From NCBI GenBank assembly GCA_028282865.1, contig JANQHA010000289.1:1-6366 (forward strand): a stretch of 6,366 nucleotides of DNA, given 5' to 3'. The translations under genes were made by a program, and so were the position numbers. The notes beneath the pieces are model-generated. The model was not told the origin of the DNA and did not search any database. It saw nothing but the letters and a program-made list of their open reading frames with translations. How positions within the stretch are numbered: the stretch's first letter is position 1; each line of letters opens with the position of its first letter. Below are positions 4,933-6,366 of the stretch, piece by piece. The DNA comes from Oligoflexales bacterium. GTDB lineage: Bacteria; Bdellovibrionota_B; Oligoflexia; Oligoflexales; CACXFL01.

Positions 4933-6366
4933 TTGACCTTAGTTACGGCAGTTATTTTAACAACCGTCGGACTAAGCAATCTAATCTTAGACAACCATTA
5001 CTTTCGCCAAACTCAGACTGCCATTTCTGCCTATTATATACGCAGTGGCGGTCCATTCTTAGCTTACCAAACTCCAGTGCTCGGCGCTCCCTGGAGTATT
5101 CCCTTTGAGTTTCCGCTATACCAAGGTCTGGCAGCTTGGTTATCGAAGGTTTCCACTCTAAAGCTTGAGACGGCCGGAAGAGTCGTGGGATTACTTTTTT
5201 ACTTCTTCAGCTTGATTCCGCTTCGAGTTGCACTATTCAATACCGGATTTACCAAGAGCCAAACCATTTTAACTCAAACACTGTTTTTACTCAGCCCGAT
5301 CTATCTCTTCTATTCAAGAACCTTCCTCATGGAGTCGACGGCATTTTTCTTTTCACTTGGTTCTTTGGCGGCGGCTACCAGTTATATTGCAAAGGGAGGC
5401 AACCGTTTTATCGCCATCGGTGTCGTTTGCGGTGTCGCAGTAGCATTGGTGAAGATCACTACTCTGTTTGGTTTCTCGGTAGCGGCGCTGATATTCTACT
5501 TACACCATTTACAGCAAACTTCTTCGTTGTGGAAGTTTAGGTCTAACAAAATACTTGGAATGATTCTTATTCTCGGTCTTCCCGTGTTAGCAGGAGTGGG
5601 TTGGACGAAATTTGCTGACTACCACAAGTCTTTAAACCCGTTAGCAGCGCAGTTTATAACTTCCGAGTATTTAGCACAGTGGAACTTTGGAACCCTTGGA
5701 CAACGTTTTAGTGGTGAGTTTTGGGGGATAGTGTACCACCGGATGATTGCTAGGGCAGTAGGAATAAAGGAGTTCTTTGTAGTAGCTTTTTTGCTGCTTG
5801 CGTGGGCTAAGGTTTACCGGCCTAAGCTAGGTTTGCTACTTTTCTTGGCTTTGTTACCGCCACTAGTATTTACCAATCTTTATATTGTTCATGATTACTA
5901 TGCTTATGCAAATTCGGTCTTTTTCTTATTGATAGTCGCTCTAGCGCTGGATGTTTTTCTAGAGCGGCTCAACCAGCAAAAGTACCTGGTGTTAACTATG
6001 GCTGTTCTAGTGGCGGCAAGTCTATTTACTTATGTAAATGGTTTTTTCAAGAGTCAACTCCGTAATCCAGATAAAGGCTATGCCATGGCCATTCAGATCA
6101 AACAGCTAACTAAACCTGATGACACCATCTTAATCTACGGACGGGATTGGGCCGCCGATGTACCTTTCTATTCTGAACGCCGGGCTCTGATGGATCGAGA
6201 GAATCGGTCCCTACGGTCTAAGGAGATGGAGGTATCTATCAATTTGGTCGGCCAGCAAAATATTACGGCTATGCTAGTGTGCGGAGATATAGTTTCAGAT
6301 ATGGCGTTTATTCACGAGAAGCTTGATTTCTTTGGTTTTGATAAGAATATCGCTTTTTCCAGTGAG
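4933..6366 (+). CDS. GT-C membrane glycosyltransferase, divergent paralogue (partial, C-terminus beyond window edge)
   Basis: The frame is open from 4810 through the last base. From TTG 4933 it gives 478 residues. Numbered from there: membrane span 1 (about 1-19), Asp20 then HYFRQTQTA (22-30), FEFPLYQ (58-64), SPIYLFYS (121-128), ALVKITTLF (171-179), VHDYY (319-323), about ten spans in all, and a C-terminal soluble module from about 375 with ILIYGRDWAADVPFYS (399-414). The layout and motifs match the minus-strand GT-C at 369-1862. The acidic Asp20/Glu59 loop is the likely catalytic and donor-binding site, as in ArnT/PMT-like enzymes using polyprenyl-phosphate sugars. The start is uncertain. 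TTG 4933 is the only ATG/GTG/TTG in frame upstream of the conserved loop, but it has no clear SD and would leave a span 1 with no positive residues before it. The upstream in-frame codons (from about 4885, giving KIALKNQTIVLTWVFR) look like real coding sequence, so a start at 4888 (ATC) or a frameshifted ATG 4871 is possible. Confidence 0.8.
   Translation, partial: MTLVTAVILTTVGLSNLILDNHYFRQTQTAISAYYIRSGGPFLAYQTPVLGAPWSIPFEFPLYQGLAAWLSKVSTLKLETAGRVVGLLFYFFSLIPLRVALFNTGFTKSQTILTQTLFLLSPIYLFYSRTFLMESTAFFFSLGSLAAATSYIAKGGNRFIAIGVVCGVAVALVKITTLFGFSVAALIFYLHHLQQTSSLWKFRSNKILGMILILGLPVLAGVGWTKFADYHKSLNPLAAQFITSEYLAQWNFGTLGQRFSGEFWGIVYHRMIARAVGIKEFFVVAFLLLAWAKVYRPKLGLLLFLALLPPLVFTNLYIVHDYYAYANSVFFLLIVALALDVFLERLNQQKYLVLTMAVLVAASLFTYVNGFFKSQLRNPDKGYAMAIQIKQLTKPDDTILIYGRDWAADVPFYSERRALMDRENRSLRSKEMEVSINLVGQQNITAMLVCGDIVSDMAFIHEKLDFFGFDKNIAFSSE

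Noticed and set aside
4920..5108. 62-codon plus-strand open frame starting near the divergent gene
   Set aside because: It overlaps the long GT-C frame in another phase. The GT-C frame carries the conserved RQ and EFP motifs and stays open to the window end, so this is a shadow.

Overview
The window looks like a surface-glycan or membrane-glycosylation locus of a Gram-negative bacterium. The genes are closely packed, the DNA is moderately AT-rich by eye, the start sites carry Shine-Dalgarno sequences, and one gene encodes a lipoprotein with a signal-peptidase II box. Nothing here fixes the genus, so I name none. I see no rRNA, tRNA, CRISPR array, insertion sequence or phage gene. No gene-free stretch exceeds about 150 bases.

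Minus strand, read from about 4808 down to 1. A plausible sigma70-type promoter (4815-4843) drives a tight gene series. First come two tandem short-chain dehydrogenase/reductase (SDR) nucleotide-sugar epimerases of the CDP-paratose/tyvelose 2-epimerase type (4786-3722 and 3706-2642, both 354 residues). They are followed by a DPM1-like family-2 glycosyltransferase (2637-1846) and a multi-membrane-span GT-C glycosyltransferase of the GT39/ArnT/PMT type (1862-369). Gaps are 15 nt, 4 nt and a 17-nt overlap, which is typical of one translationally coupled operon. After 45 nt with no visible terminator comes a lipoprotein gene (323 to beyond position 1) of unrecognised family. It has no stop within the window.

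Plus strand, right end. A second GT-C membrane glycosyltransferase (about 4933 to beyond 6366) is transcribed divergently and runs off the window. It is a distant homologue of the minus-strand GT-C: both share an RQ motif after the first membrane span, an EFP motif, SPxYxFYS, KxTxxF, a D/H-YY motif and a C-terminal soluble module. Its true start is unclear. The only near ATG (4871) sits on a six-G tract and is out of frame.

Proposed working (inference). The two SDRs convert a nucleotide-linked sugar into an unusual epimer or intermediate. The GT2 enzyme moves that sugar onto polyprenyl phosphate at the cytoplasmic face. The GT-C enzymes then use the lipid-linked sugar on the periplasmic face to decorate a glycan, lipid or protein. 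No flippase is seen in the window, and none of the upstream genes for making CDP-paratose (RfbF/G/H/S types) is present. The sugar is therefore unknown and is not assumed to be tyvelose. The most interesting features are the tandem epimerase pair, in which one copy has Phe for the catalytic Tyr, and the ambiguous G-tract start of the divergent GT-C gene.
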